Below are positions 1 to 5,313 of a stretch of DNA of 8,998 nt, piece by piece; within the stretch, counting starts at the first letter, position 1, and each line of letters opens with the position of its first letter. The stretch spans positions 1-8,998 of the forward strand of contig JALOBK010000004.1 in NCBI GenBank assembly GCA_023228325.1, in the 5' to 3' direction. This DNA is from a bacterium (lineage in GTDB: Bacteria; Auribacterota; UBA6266). The translations under genes were made by a program, and so were the position numbers. Under the pieces are notes generated by a model. That model was not told the DNA's origin, searched no databases, and was given only the letters and a program-made list of their open reading frames with translations.

Positions 1-23
1 TTTCTCTTAGGCATGTAATTCAT
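1..23 (-). CDS. N-terminal end of a leftward gene, cut by the window edge
   Basis: Only seven codons are visible, reading MNYMPKR before the window ends. The ATG at 23-21 is preceded by AGAGG with a six-base gap, a good ribosome binding site, and a promoter-like pair lies at 45-72. A second in-frame ATG at 14-12 is too far from the SD to be preferred. It lies beyond the terminator at 119-144, so it probably starts a new transcription unit. No function can be assigned. Confidence 0.5.
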
Positions 24-44
24 ACATTTCCTCTAAAAATAAAA

Positions 45-72
45 TTTATAACAAGTATATAGATTGAAACAA
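45..72 (-). promoter_or_regulatory. Candidate promoter for the leftward gene starting at 23
   Basis: On the minus strand, TTGTTT (72-67) is followed after 16 bases by TATAAA (50-45), with TG one base upstream of the -10, giving an extended -10 (TGTTATAAA). It sits between the terminator at 119-144 and the SD of the gene starting at 23, where a promoter would be needed. The region is very AT-rich, so chance matches are possible. Confidence 0.45.
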
Positions 73-118
73 CCAATACACTCATTACAAATATAACATA
101 TATTTATATTTTATAATC

Positions 119-144
119 AAAAAAAAGGATAGCATGGCTATCCT
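119..144 (-). terminator. Intrinsic terminator of the 1178->177 block
   Basis: AGGATAGC (126-133) pairs perfectly with GCTATCCT (137-144) across a three-base loop. Read on the minus strand, the hairpin is followed at once by a seven-T tract (125-119). There is no T tract on the plus side, so it works leftwards. It lies about 30 bases after the stop codon of the gene at 177-503. Confidence 0.85.
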
Positions 145-176
145 GTTGAATTTGATGTCAGCGTTTTCAATTTCTC

Positions 177-503
177 TCATCTCCCATTTTGATCAAACCC
201 GAGTGGGCAACTTTCCTTCTCCTCCTCTTTCTGCATACGCTCAGAAACAATCTTTCTGTATAGGAGCATGGAGTTGATAGCCGACCTTAACACAAAATAT
301 TCGTTGTCCGGGTGGTCAGCATCAGTCTCAATGATCCCCGCTAGATCCTTCATGTTTTTGATCATCTGTTCCTTTTTGTCCTCCACAATAGAAATGTTCT
401 TTTTCCACCATGGATCTTTCAATAATTCTTCTAGCATCACATCGTGAAAAATTTCAGTCATTGCTTCCATGTCTTTTTTGAAATCGTAATTTTTCTGTTC
501 CAT
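177..503 (-). CDS. Hypothetical 108-residue acidic protein
   Basis: The start chosen is the ATG at 503, because GGAGGAG lies five bases upstream; the longer reading from 584 has no SD and would run into the neighbouring gene at 538. The protein begins MEQKNYDFKKD and is highly charged, with predicted helices around residues 10-30 and 70-100. A DPWWKKN stretch lies near residue 30, and the C-terminal end contains SCPLGF. No membrane segment or paired cysteines are present. It is the last gene of its block, just before the terminator at 119-144. G+C is near 40%, higher than in most of the leftward genes. I do not recognise the family; the clear SD and the position within the block make it a real gene. 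Confidence 0.75.
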   Translation of the reverse strand: MEQKNYDFKKDMEAMTEIFHDVMLEELLKDPWWKKNISIVEDKKEQMIKNMKDLAGIIETDADHPDNEYFVLRSAINSMLLYRKIVSERMQKEEEKESCPLGFDQNGR

Positions 504-537
504 GTTTACTCCTCCGTTAATTTTACTTAGACAATCT

Positions 538-738
538 TTACTCCATTTCCACCAAGGATGTTTCTGGAAATACTGCTTTCTCATCCATCCCTTTAAACTG
601 AACTGTTTTGTGACATATTGGGCATTGACAATTGTCCACTACAATACCAACCAACCCACAATACTCCATGCTTGGTTCTTCATTTGGATCGTGTGATTCA
701 GTTGGTCCTATGACTCTAACAAGTTTTGGGATGGACAT
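538..738 (-). CDS. Hypothetical 66-residue protein with a short cysteine cluster
   Basis: The ATG at 738 shares one base with the stop of the upstream 40-residue gene (TAATG), so translation is probably coupled. GAGG lies four bases upstream and a stronger AGGAGG ten bases upstream. A cysteine-rich stretch CQCPICH lies near residues 37-43, with another cysteine at residue 27 (EYCGL). This could be half of a zinc site, but a second CxxC pair is missing. The C-terminal end is acidic. The gap to the next gene is 34 bases. The function is unknown. Confidence 0.7.
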   Translation of the reverse strand: MSIPKLVRVIGPTESHDPNEEPSMEYCGLVGIVVDNCQCPICHKTVQFKGMDEKAVFPETSLVEME

Positions 739-860
739 TATTCCTCATCCTCCTTTTTTAATTCTTCAATAAATTTCATGCTGAAATAGATAATGAAACA
801 CAAGAGAAACGTAAAGATAAAAAGATCACCGGGCGATGTTAAAAGATCCATTAATGACAT
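738..860 (-). CDS. 40-residue single-helix membrane peptide
   Basis: This short gene reads from ATG at 860, with a strong SD (GAGGAGG, four to five bases before the ATG). The peptide has a short N-terminal end (MSLMDLLTSPGD), one hydrophobic helix (about residues 13-27, with FIFTFLLCFIIYF) and a charged, acidic C-terminal tail. Its stop codon overlaps the start of the next gene by one base, a typical sign of translational coupling. Such one-helix peptides are common in phage accessory regions and may act at the inner membrane. No family is recognised. Confidence 0.7.
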   Translation of the reverse strand: MSLMDLLTSPGDLFIFTFLLCFIIYFSMKFIEELKKEDEE

Positions 861-896
861 ATTTCCTCCTCTGTTTTAAAGATTAGATAAATATAT

Positions 897-1178
897 TCAC
901 CATTCTCCACTTTCCTCCCATTTAATATTCTTTGCTTTTTTTGTAAAAATCCAAGTAGTTATTTCTGGTCCTAAATTTGCATCTTTTTTGGAATAATATT
1001 TTCTTAATCCTTCAACGAGAGAATTGTTATCTATCCCAATGCATATGCAATCTTTTGAGACAATTGCATGCAATCCATCTTCTTCATATTTTCCATAACA
1101 TCTTCCACATTTACATTTTCTTGTTTCTCTTTCTAATTTAAAAATATCTTGACAATTTGAGCATAAAACTAATTTCAA
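897..1178 (-). CDS. Phage zinc-ribbon protein (93 residues), TTG start
   Basis: The start chosen is TTG at 1178, because GGAGG (1189-1185) lies exactly six bases upstream; a reading from 1193 would place the SD inside the gene. The N-terminal part has CSNC (about residues 6-9) followed by C-K-C-G-R-C (about 22-27), a compact zinc ribbon. After it comes a GKYEEDGLHA stretch and then a CIGIDNNSLVEGL segment. From memory, this layout (CxxC, IFxL, CxCG, GxY, then IGxxNxS) matches a short conserved protein seen in many large phages, whose function is unknown. It opens the block that ends at the terminator at 119-144, so it is likely the first gene of its transcript. Confidence 0.8.
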   Translation of the reverse strand: MKLVLCSNCQDIFKLERETRKCKCGRCYGKYEEDGLHAIVSKDCICIGIDNNSLVEGLRKYYSKKDANLGPEITTWIFTKKAKNIKWEESGEW

Positions 1179-1204
1179 AATAATCCTCCACAAAATAAAA
1201 TGAA

Positions 1205-1245
1205 ATTTAAACTATACATAATAAACATATATGTGGTTTTATAGA
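1205..1245 (-). promoter_or_regulatory. Leader with weak promoter-like elements for the gene at 897-1178
   Basis: This gap lies between the terminator at 1247-1276 and the TTG start at 1178, so a promoter is expected. The best -10 is TATAGT (1216-1211, minus strand) preceded by TTATTATG. No convincing -35 sits 16-18 bases upstream. The location is the main argument, and the boxes themselves are weak. Confidence 0.25.
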
Positions 1246-1246
1246 C

Positions 1247-1276
1247 AAAAAAAAGACAGATGGTATTCTGTCTTTT
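1247..1276 (-). terminator. Intrinsic terminator of the 3155->1288 block
   Basis: AAAAGACAGA (1251-1260) pairs perfectly with TCTGTCTTTT (1267-1276) around a six-base loop. On the minus strand the descending arm runs into a long T tract (to 1247). It lies 11 bases after the stop codon of the 39-residue gene at 1288-1407. Confidence 0.88.
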
Positions 1277-1287
1277 CATTCATTTTA

Positions 1288-1407
1288 CTATTCTTTTTCT
1301 GAAAATCTATATCTCCTGTTTAGCTCCATCATTCTTTCCATATATTCAACATCGTCTATGGATGTTTTATTTATGATTTCTTTTTCTTTTTCATAATCAG
1401 ATATCAT
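1288..1407 (-). CDS. 39-residue charged hypothetical peptide
   Basis: The ATG at 1407 lies inside the end of the upstream gene, an 11-base overlap in another frame. A run of five Gs sits nine bases upstream and may serve as a weak SD, with coupling doing the rest. The peptide is rich in Glu, Lys and Arg and is probably one long helix (MISDYEKEKEII..., ending RYRFSEKE). It is the last gene before the terminator. The overlap and the terminator just after its stop support it; its weak SD counts against it. Confidence 0.5.
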   Translation of the reverse strand: MISDYEKEKEIINKTSIDDVEYMERMMELNRRYRFSEKE

Positions 1408-1573
1408 TAGATTCAGCCCCCATATCTTTTTCTATTGCACTAATTTTGCTTAAATCCCATTCACCCATTTTTGCAAATTCCTTGCAGAATTCAATCATTG
1501 TGGTTGTTTTAGGACTAATAACATCATCGGACACATATTTTTCAATTTCAACAGTAAGAATTACTTTGAACAC
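1397..1573 (-). CDS. 58-residue hypothetical protein, GTG start
   Basis: The frame is open from GTG at 1573 to TGA at 1397. AGGAG lies nine bases upstream of the GTG, and the stop of the upstream zinc-ribbon gene (1579) is just six bases away. The protein starts with a probable beta strand (FKVILTVEIEKYV), followed by a polar linker and a helix around KEFAKMGEWDLSKI. It has no cysteine pairs or membrane segment. The fit of spacing and SD makes it a likely gene; its function is unknown. Confidence 0.6.
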   Translation of the reverse strand: MFKVILTVEIEKYVSDDVISPKTTTMIEFCKEFAKMGEWDLSKISAIEKDMGAESNDI

Positions 1574-1578
1574 GAATA

Positions 1579-1809
1579 TTATCTCCTCTTTGGTGGATTA
1601 GGTCTTGGGCCATATAAGAGATCCCGAGTTATATTTTCTGCTTGCTCTGTTGTATCGGCGCATTCCCAGCAAATATATTTTGTTGGTCTTTCAAAGTTAT
1701 TTGTTACTTTAAATCCTTTTCCTTTCAAATCTTTACATTTATCGCAGGTAAATGCAACAAACCAACATTTATAAGGACGTGCCTCAATCTTCCGGATGTA
1801 ACACATCAT
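1579..1809 (-). CDS. Zinc-ribbon hypothetical protein (76 residues)
   Basis: Two CxxC pairs, CDKC (about residues 22-25) and CWEC (about 47-50), are separated by some 21 residues, a typical zinc ribbon. The C-terminal end is basic and proline-rich (YGPRPNPPKRR), which may bind nucleic acid. The start ATG at 1809 (or the adjacent ATG at 1806) lies inside the upstream gene, overlapping it by 26 bases; only a weak AGAGAAAG element precedes it, so translation is probably coupled to the upstream gene. No named family is recognised. Confidence 0.7.
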   Translation of the reverse strand: MMCYIRKIEARPYKCWFVAFTCDKCKDLKGKGFKVTNNFERPTKYICWECADTTEQAENITRDLLYGPRPNPPKRR

Positions 1810-2116
1810 AATCTTTCTCTTTCATTTTATTTACTTCGCGCATCAAGGATTTTATTGATAATATTTCATCTTTAAATTCTTCGGTATAAATATTTTTCAG
1901 ATTATTTAAAACACCTTTTCTTTCTTTTTCAGTTTTAATCGTGAAAGAATGATCATTGGTTCCAAGTGAATATATGATTTTGAATTCTTTAATGCCATGT
2001 GATATTTGTATACCATTCTTGAGATATTTAATAATATTTTTCAGATTATTTTTATACTCTATTTTTTCATTTAATATTTTTATTATTTTTTCGTATTCAT
2101 CGATTTTGACGTTCAC
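1784..2116 (-). CDS. 110-residue helical hypothetical protein, GTG start
   Basis: GTG at 2116 has GGAG six bases upstream; the ATG two bases earlier runs straight into a stop. The N-terminal third is Lys/Ile/Asn-rich and probably a coiled coil (EKIIKILNEKIEYK), the middle is a beta-like segment (FKIIYSLGTNDHSFTIKTE), and the C-terminal end is again helical (SLMREVNKMKEKDYD). There are no cysteine pairs. It lies 21 bases downstream of the tRNA-Arg gene in the same direction, so tRNA and mRNA are probably made as one transcript. The function is unknown. Confidence 0.7.
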   Translation of the reverse strand: MNVKIDEYEKIIKILNEKIEYKNNLKNIIKYLKNGIQISHGIKEFKIIYSLGTNDHSFTIKTEKERKGVLNNLKNIYTEEFKDEILSIKSLMREVNKMKEKDYDVLHPED

Positions 2117-2137
2117 ATTTGTCTCCTTTGTTGGGGA

Positions 2138-2214
2138 TGGCGCGCCCGAGATGGTTCGAACATCTAGCCTTCAGTTTAGAAAACTGTTGCTCTATCCGGT
2201 TGAGCTACGGGCGC
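2138..2214 (-). tRNA. tRNA-Arg (anticodon UCU), with encoded CCA
   Basis: A full cloverleaf can be folded on the minus strand. The acceptor stem is GCGCCCG/CGGGCGC (7 pairs), the D stem GCTC/GAGC, and the T arm AGATG-TTCGAAC-CATCT. The anticodon stem has four pairs plus an A-A mismatch at its base. The anticodon loop TTTCTAA puts TCT at positions 34-36 (window bases 2180-2178), which reads AGA. The discriminator base is G, and the CCA end is encoded (2140-2138), as in many phage tRNAs. It sits between protein genes in the same orientation, 22 bases after the upstream stop and 21 bases before the next start. No separate promoter is evident, so it is likely processed out of the operon transcript. 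Confidence 0.95.
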
Positions 2215-2236
2215 GTGTTTGAGAATTAATTATCTT

Positions 2237-2473
2237 TTATGCTACGGGCATAAAATGCCCAATACCTGGAAGAGGACATCCATTTTCGGTAGGAGTTTTA
2301 TTAGCATCAATAAATTTCATATTCCCGATTTTGCTTTGTAACTTGCACCATCTGCATCCGTTAGGATCGGTTGCCAACCCATAAAGGAAAGGACAATATG
2401 AACATCCTATGACTTTTATATATCTATAATCAGAACCTTCATTAATTTTATCCGTATCTTTAATCTCACCCAT
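2237..2473 (-). CDS. Cysteine-rich phage protein (78 residues), CxxC-CxxC-CPLP type
   Basis: The start chosen is ATG at 2473, since GAGG lies seven bases upstream; the GTG at 2500 lacks an SD. The ATG overlaps the stop of the upstream gene by eight bases (ATGGGTGA). The centre has CSYC followed by P, then CRWC, and the C-terminal end has GCPLP. This order (C-x2-C-P, C-x2-C, and a final CPLP) resembles a small metal-binding family seen in phages and prophages, recalled from memory. It is probably a compact zinc-binding protein. The gene is followed by the tRNA-Arg. Confidence 0.75.
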   Translation of the reverse strand: MGEIKDTDKINEGSDYRYIKVIGCSYCPFLYGLATDPNGCRWCKLQSKIGNMKFIDANKTPTENGCPLPGIGHFMPVA

Positions 2474-2684
2474 TATCCAACCTCTTTCTATTTTTTTCAC
2501 TCAATCTATTAGTGTTTCTCAATTCTTCTAACCATTTCAAACCGTGTTCTTTTATATATTCCTTTAATTCTTTATTTTCCATCAACCCAATAAATTCTTT
2601 TTCTTCTTCTTTTGTTCTACTATCAATCATAAGATGCATCATTCTTTTTCTTTTCTTTTCTAATATTTTTTTGGATGTTGACAT
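2466..2684 (-). CDS. 72-residue basic helical hypothetical protein
   Basis: ATG at 2684 follows the upstream stop by one base; GGAG lies nine bases upstream inside the end of that gene. The protein is very rich in Lys, Glu and Arg (KKILEKKRKRMMHLM near the N-terminal end) and has an internal KELKEYIKEHGLKWLEEL helix. It has no cysteines and no membrane segment. It may bind nucleic acid or a protein partner, but that is inferred from charge alone. No family is recognised. Confidence 0.7.
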   Translation of the reverse strand: MSTSKKILEKKRKRMMHLMIDSRTKEEEKEFIGLMENKELKEYIKEHGLKWLEELRNTNRLSEKNRKRLDNG

Positions 2685-2685
2685 C

Positions 2686-2868
2686 TCAATTATCTCCTTT
2701 TTCTGTTACCAGCATATAATTCACCTCCATATCTTTAACTGTTAAAATTCCATGGTCTTGGTATTTATCTTTTTGGTGTTCCGCTAATTCTTTTGCTTCT
2801 TCTATTGAATTAGCATCAATTTCCCATGTTAGATTTTTTGTTAATGATAATTCAGCAATATATTTCAT
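2686..2868 (-). CDS. 60-residue hypothetical protein with a strand-helix 'EEA' motif
   Basis: The ATG at 2868 overlaps the upstream stop by four bases (ATGA), a classic coupled start. The N-terminal part looks like a strand (YIAELSLTKNLTWEIDA), then a helix SIEEAKELAEHQKDKY, then a further strand. This strand-ANSIEEA-helix layout is seen in several small phage and plasmid proteins, including the DpnD/PcfM-like type; that resemblance is only suggestive. The function is unknown. Confidence 0.65.
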   Translation of the reverse strand: MKYIAELSLTKNLTWEIDANSIEEAKELAEHQKDKYQDHGILTVKDMEVNYMLVTEKGDN

Positions 2869-3155
2869 TTTTCACCCATCACAGAAACAATATCATCCAT
2901 CTCATCAGAAATGGTGTTTAAAAAATTTTTTTCTGTATTACATTTTTCATTTTCATACCAATCAAAATATTTATCTACTTCTTCTTTGTTATGATGAGCA
3001 TCCCTATCTGCAACCCATGCTTCTGATGTCATTCCATTGTCTTGGGGGACATTCATTTCATTTCCGTCATAATCAATAATTAAAACTTCTGTATCTGCTT
3101 GATCGGATATTATATTTTGAATTAATCCGCCTTCAACAGTAATTAAAACTCTCAT
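2865..3155 (-). CDS. 96-residue phage protein with N-terminal 'EGGxIQNIISD...IIDYD' motif
   Basis: ATG at 3155 has AGGAGA five bases upstream. The N-terminal end (VLITVEGGLIQNIISD, then VLIIDYDG) matches, from memory, a short beta-rich motif found at the start of many uncharacterised phage proteins. The rest is acidic, with WVADRDAHHNKEEVDKYFDWY in the centre and a DEMDDIV tail. The gene begins only about 12 bases after the T tract of the terminator hairpin at 3168-3209, leaving no room for a promoter; its expression would need read-through or antitermination. Confidence 0.75.
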   Translation of the reverse strand: MRVLITVEGGLIQNIISDQADTEVLIIDYDGNEMNVPQDNGMTSEAWVADRDAHHNKEEVDKYFDWYENEKCNTEKNFLNTISDEMDDIVSVMGEK

Positions 3156-3167
3156 TGTTATCTCCTA

Positions 3168-3209
3168 AAAAAATTAAAAGAGGATATAGAAATTAAATCT
3201 ATATCCTCT
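3168..3209 (-). terminator. Strong hairpin terminator (or attenuator) after 3224
   Basis: AGAGGATATAGA (3179-3190) pairs perfectly with TCTATATCCTCT (3198-3209), a 12-base stem with a seven-base loop. On the minus strand it is followed by TTTTAATTTTTTT. It lies 14 bases after the stop of the zinc-ribbon gene at 3224-3382 and directly abuts the SD of the next gene, so it may also act as an attenuator or an RNA-processing and stability element. Confidence 0.85.
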
Positions 3210-3223
3210 CGATAATAATAATA

Positions 3224-3382
3224 TCAAGCAGTTTTCTGTTTCTCTTTTTCCTTTTCTGCAACTTCACTTTCATATCCATTATACATCCAAGTTGAGAAGC
3301 AATGATCACATTTCAAAATATGATCAATGACAATGACCTCTTTCTTTCTGCATCTAGGACATATAACCGCTCCTCGTTTCAT
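3224..3382 (-). CDS. Short zinc-ribbon protein (52 residues)
   Basis: Start ATG at 3382 (MKRGAVICPRC); the longer TTG reading from 3412 has no SD. AAGGA lies about ten bases upstream. CPRC (residues 8-11) and CDHC (about 25-28) are separated by 13 residues, forming a classic two-knuckle zinc ribbon, followed by FSTW and a charged Lys/Glu tail. Such minimal ribbons in phages are often thought to bind nucleic acid or host factors, though the role here is unknown. It is the last gene of its block, before the hairpin at 3168-3209. Confidence 0.78.
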   Translation of the reverse strand: MKRGAVICPRCRKKEVIVIDHILKCDHCFSTWMYNGYESEVAEKEKEKQKTA

Positions 3383-3395
3383 GTATTCTTTTTCC

Positions 3396-3857
3396 TTATG
3401 CAATCCAATCAATCATTTCAGAAAATTTATTCCAGTTTTTAATTGTTTCTGGTAAATATTTCTGAAATTCCTTATCCACAAAAACATATTGTTTTACCAA
3501 TCTGTCAATGGTATATTTTGGACTACAAAAGGAGTTTCCACCTGGAATCATTCTTAAAATTTCAATCATTGAAAAATCTTGAATATCTTTTTCAAAAATT
3601 TCTTTTTTTATTTGAATATCTGTTCCCATTGATGTTTCATTTATAACATATGCAACAATATAAATTTTTTCAGTTCTTTGACCAACACATTTATCTTCTT
3701 TTATTTGGATCAGCAGATGTGTCGTTCCTGTCGCCATTCTTCCAATATCTGGATTTTTTCTCATAAATTGTTCTTTGTCGATATCATGTATCCCATATTC
3801 AAATATTTGTGAACATGAAATAATTTGACCTTCTTGTATAGATGAATTTCCAAACAT
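3396..3857 (-). CDS. Hypothetical protein, 153 residues
   Basis: ATG at 3857 has GAGG six bases upstream (AGGAGAGGTAAAAA). The protein is mixed alpha/beta in appearance, with a strand pair around THLLIQIKEDK and EKIYIVAYVINE, an IRMIPGGNSF-like loop near residue 105, and a helical C-terminal end (IKNWNKFSEMIDWIA). Its cysteines are scattered and do not form a metal motif. It has no signal peptide or membrane helix. It is one of the larger unknowns in the block and lies 13 bases before the next gene. I do not recognise the family. Confidence 0.75.
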   Translation of the reverse strand: MFGNSSIQEGQIISCSQIFEYGIHDIDKEQFMRKNPDIGRMATGTTHLLIQIKEDKCVGQRTEKIYIVAYVINETSMGTDIQIKKEIFEKDIQDFSMIEILRMIPGGNSFCSPKYTIDRLVKQYVFVDKEFQKYLPETIKNWNKFSEMIDWIA

Positions 3858-3869
3858 TTTTTACCTCTC

Positions 3870-4091
3870 CTAAGTTGTGAATTTCTTTAACTCTCCGCAA
3901 TTCTTGCACTTGAGAATAACAATATGTGTTTGTATTGTTTTAGTATGTGTTTTTATATATGCTTCTTCCGATATCGTCTGATAAAATAACGAGCCGGAAA
4001 ATTCTGGTTCAATTGGATATGTGCTTGTTATTATTTTGTCACTTACTGTTTCCCAATCATGTTTACATTTATCTTTAAAAAACCATCCCAT
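3870..4091 (-). CDS. Split zinc-ribbon protein (73 residues), CxH...CxxC
   Basis: ATG at 4091 has GAGG six bases upstream. The N-terminal end carries CKHDW (Cys 9, His 11) and the C-terminal end CKNCGE (about residues 62-65), with a 50-residue threonine-rich middle that is probably a beta sheet. A CxH pair followed much later by a CxxCG pair is a layout I recall from small uncharacterised phage proteins. The two halves would together bind one zinc ion. It lies 12 bases before the gene at 3857. The function is unknown. Confidence 0.75.
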   Translation of the reverse strand: MGWFFKDKCKHDWETVSDKIITSTYPIEPEFSGSLFYQTISEEAYIKTHTKTIQTHIVILKCKNCGELKKFTT

Positions 4092-4113
4092 TCAAGTCCT
4101 CTTTTCTTTTATT

Positions 4114-4416
4114 TTAAATATGGTGATGTTTCTTTCTTGTTAATGGCTTCTTAATTTTATTTTTCTTCATTTTGATTATAGTTCTATTTAGTTTTGTGAT
4201 TCTATTTTCAAGATCAATATTTCTTTGTAGGAGTGCCATTCCAAAAGCACCTTCTATTGTTTTTGACTTTCCTTCAAACACTTCAGAATCATCATTGTTT
4301 CTTTCGTTTAATTTTACAGCGATTGCATTTTCATCATCATATCTTTCGATTTTCACATTCAAATTTCTTTTGATCACAGTCGCAATCATTCTGGATAATT
4401 CACCAGGATTTCTCAT
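4114..4416 (-). CDS. 100-residue hypothetical protein with basic C-terminal end
   Basis: ATG at 4416; AGGAG lies ten bases upstream and the upstream membrane gene stops three bases before. The N-terminal part (RMIATVIKRNLNVKIERYDDENAI) alternates helix and strand and contains an acidic patch; residues 55-80 form a helix; the last 20 residues are strongly basic with three histidines (KKHHHI). The basic tail suggests contact with nucleic acid, which is an inference from composition. No family is recognised. Confidence 0.7.
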   Translation of the reverse strand: MRNPGELSRMIATVIKRNLNVKIERYDDENAIAVKLNERNNDDSEVFEGKSKTIEGAFGMALLQRNIDLENRITKLNRTIIKMKKNKIKKPLTRKKHHHI

Positions 4417-4419
4417 TTC

Positions 4420-4587
4420 TTACAAACTCCTTTTACTTTCCAGATTACATAAAAAGAAAATAACCGAAATCGTCATACATACAAAGAGGTATGGAAGAAC
4501 GTCTTTTGCAACACCAGCCCATTGCATAGAATCTGGAGGAACTAGTCTCCATCCTTGTTGGATAAGAATTTCACAGGTGCTCATCAT
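4420..4587 (-). CDS. 55-residue single-helix membrane protein
   Basis: The frame is open from ATG at 4587 (a second ATG follows directly) to TAA at 4420. AAGGA sits nine bases upstream. The first half is soluble (ILIQQGWRLVPPDSMQWAG), then comes one membrane helix (about residues 31-48, LPYLFVCMTISVIFFLC) and a short basic end (ESKRSL), which suggests a cytoplasmic C-terminal end. It lies 21 bases after the Lar-like gene and three bases before the next gene. Its G+C is visibly higher than its neighbours'. No family is recognised. Confidence 0.7.
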   Translation of the reverse strand: MMSTCEILIQQGWRLVPPDSMQWAGVAKDVLPYLFVCMTISVIFFLCNLESKRSL

Positions 4588-4608
4588 TTTGACTTTTCCT
4601 TTCTTATT

Positions 4609-5001
4609 TCACTTAGAAATTTCAAAACTTATATGTGTTCCACATCTTGGACACGAAAAGTTGTTTATGTATTCAACCTTATTTGGTTTAAAAGAAATAA
4701 TCCCATTCATTATAGATTCTGATAATTCTATTGCACATCCACATTGACATCTCAATTGTATTTTTACAAATTCACATGAATGTTCAAAAGTATTTGATTT
4801 TTTTTCTAATGTATTTTGTGTAGCCGTGTTTTCTTTTTTTCTTATATTCCAAGCATTAGCAGCTTCTTCTTCACTTGGACATTTCGGTCCCATAGCACCA
4901 CAGTCACGACAGTACACGCGCCAGTATGGTTGCTCATTGGTGTATGTATAACATCTTTTTCCTTTGCAGAATGGGCATGATCTTACCTTGTATTCTTTCA
5001 C
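4609..5001 (-). CDS. Lar-like restriction-alleviation domain plus a second zinc ribbon (130 residues)
   Basis: GTG at 5001 has AGGAGG five bases upstream. Residues 1-55 match the Lar family pattern: SCPFCKG, an aromatic stretch, VYCRDCGAMGP, then the hallmark EEEAANAWNIR. Lar proteins of phage and prophage reduce cutting by type I restriction systems by affecting host restriction-modification enzymes. After a polar linker (56-75), a second metal site follows, CQCGC then CPRCG about 35 residues later. Most Lar-like proteins are a single ribbon of 60-80 residues, so the extra domain is unusual. Anti-restriction activity is inferred from the family; many Lar-like proteins are untested. Confidence 0.75.
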   Translation of the reverse strand: MKEYKVRSCPFCKGKRCYTYTNEQPYWRVYCRDCGAMGPKCPSEEEAANAWNIRKKENTATQNTLEKKSNTFEHSCEFVKIQLRCQCGCAIELSESIMNGIISFKPNKVEYINNFSCPRCGTHISFEISK

Positions 5002-5016
5002 AATGTCCTCCTAGAT

Positions 5017-5313
5017 CTATCTTAATATATTTTTCAATATAATTTTAGGAGATTTCATTTCTAAACCTACTGCCACATAATTGGATGTATCAGAGATTGC
5101 ATTCATTAGTTCCTCTTTTGTACATAATCCTTTGTCCACCATAATTTTTGCTAAAGCATATGTGACTGTCTCTACACATGAATTACCGAGTTGTGAATGC
5201 ATAGATTCAGATAGTATGCGTGAACATTCAGAAAGATTATCAAATGCTTCTTTTGTTTTTATCGTATTATCACACAATTTATCTATATCTTTTTTAATAT
5301 CATCAAGCATCAT
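5017..5313 (-). CDS. 98-residue helical hypothetical protein
   Basis: ATG at 5313, with a second ATG next to it; its first ATG overlaps the stop of the upstream 42-residue gene by four bases (ATGA). AAAGG lies about six bases before. The protein looks entirely helical: DDIKKDIDKLCDNTIK, then ECSRILSESMHSQL, then VTYALAKIMVDKG and KEELMNAISD. It may form a coiled-coil or helical bundle dimer. It has no membrane helix or metal motif. The function is unknown. Confidence 0.72.
   Translation of the reverse strand: MMLDDIKKDIDKLCDNTIKTKEAFDNLSECSRILSESMHSQLGNSCVETVTYALAKIMVDKGLCTKEELMNAISDTSNYVAVGLEMKSPKIILKNILR

Noticed and set aside
85..180. A 31-codon leftward frame starting ATGA-style at the stop of the 177-503 gene
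   Set aside because: GGGAG touches the ATG with no spacing, and the frame runs through the terminator hairpin at 119-144, so it would rarely be transcribed in full.
504..584. 27-residue upstream extension of the 177-503 gene from an ATG at 584
   Set aside because: No SD precedes it and it overlaps the end of the 538-738 gene; GGAGGAG is correctly placed for the ATG at 503. The repeated PWWK-like word in the extension is probably chance.
3870..4416. Toxin-antitoxin pair
   Set aside because: Adjacent small genes of fitting size exist, but neither shows a known toxin fold, antitoxin DNA-binding motif or operator, so the label would be guesswork.
4172..4747. Long plus-strand open frame of 191 codons
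   Set aside because: It lies opposite three leftward genes that have SDs, and its Phe/Leu/Ser-rich product is the usual mirror of Lys/Glu-rich genes on the other strand.
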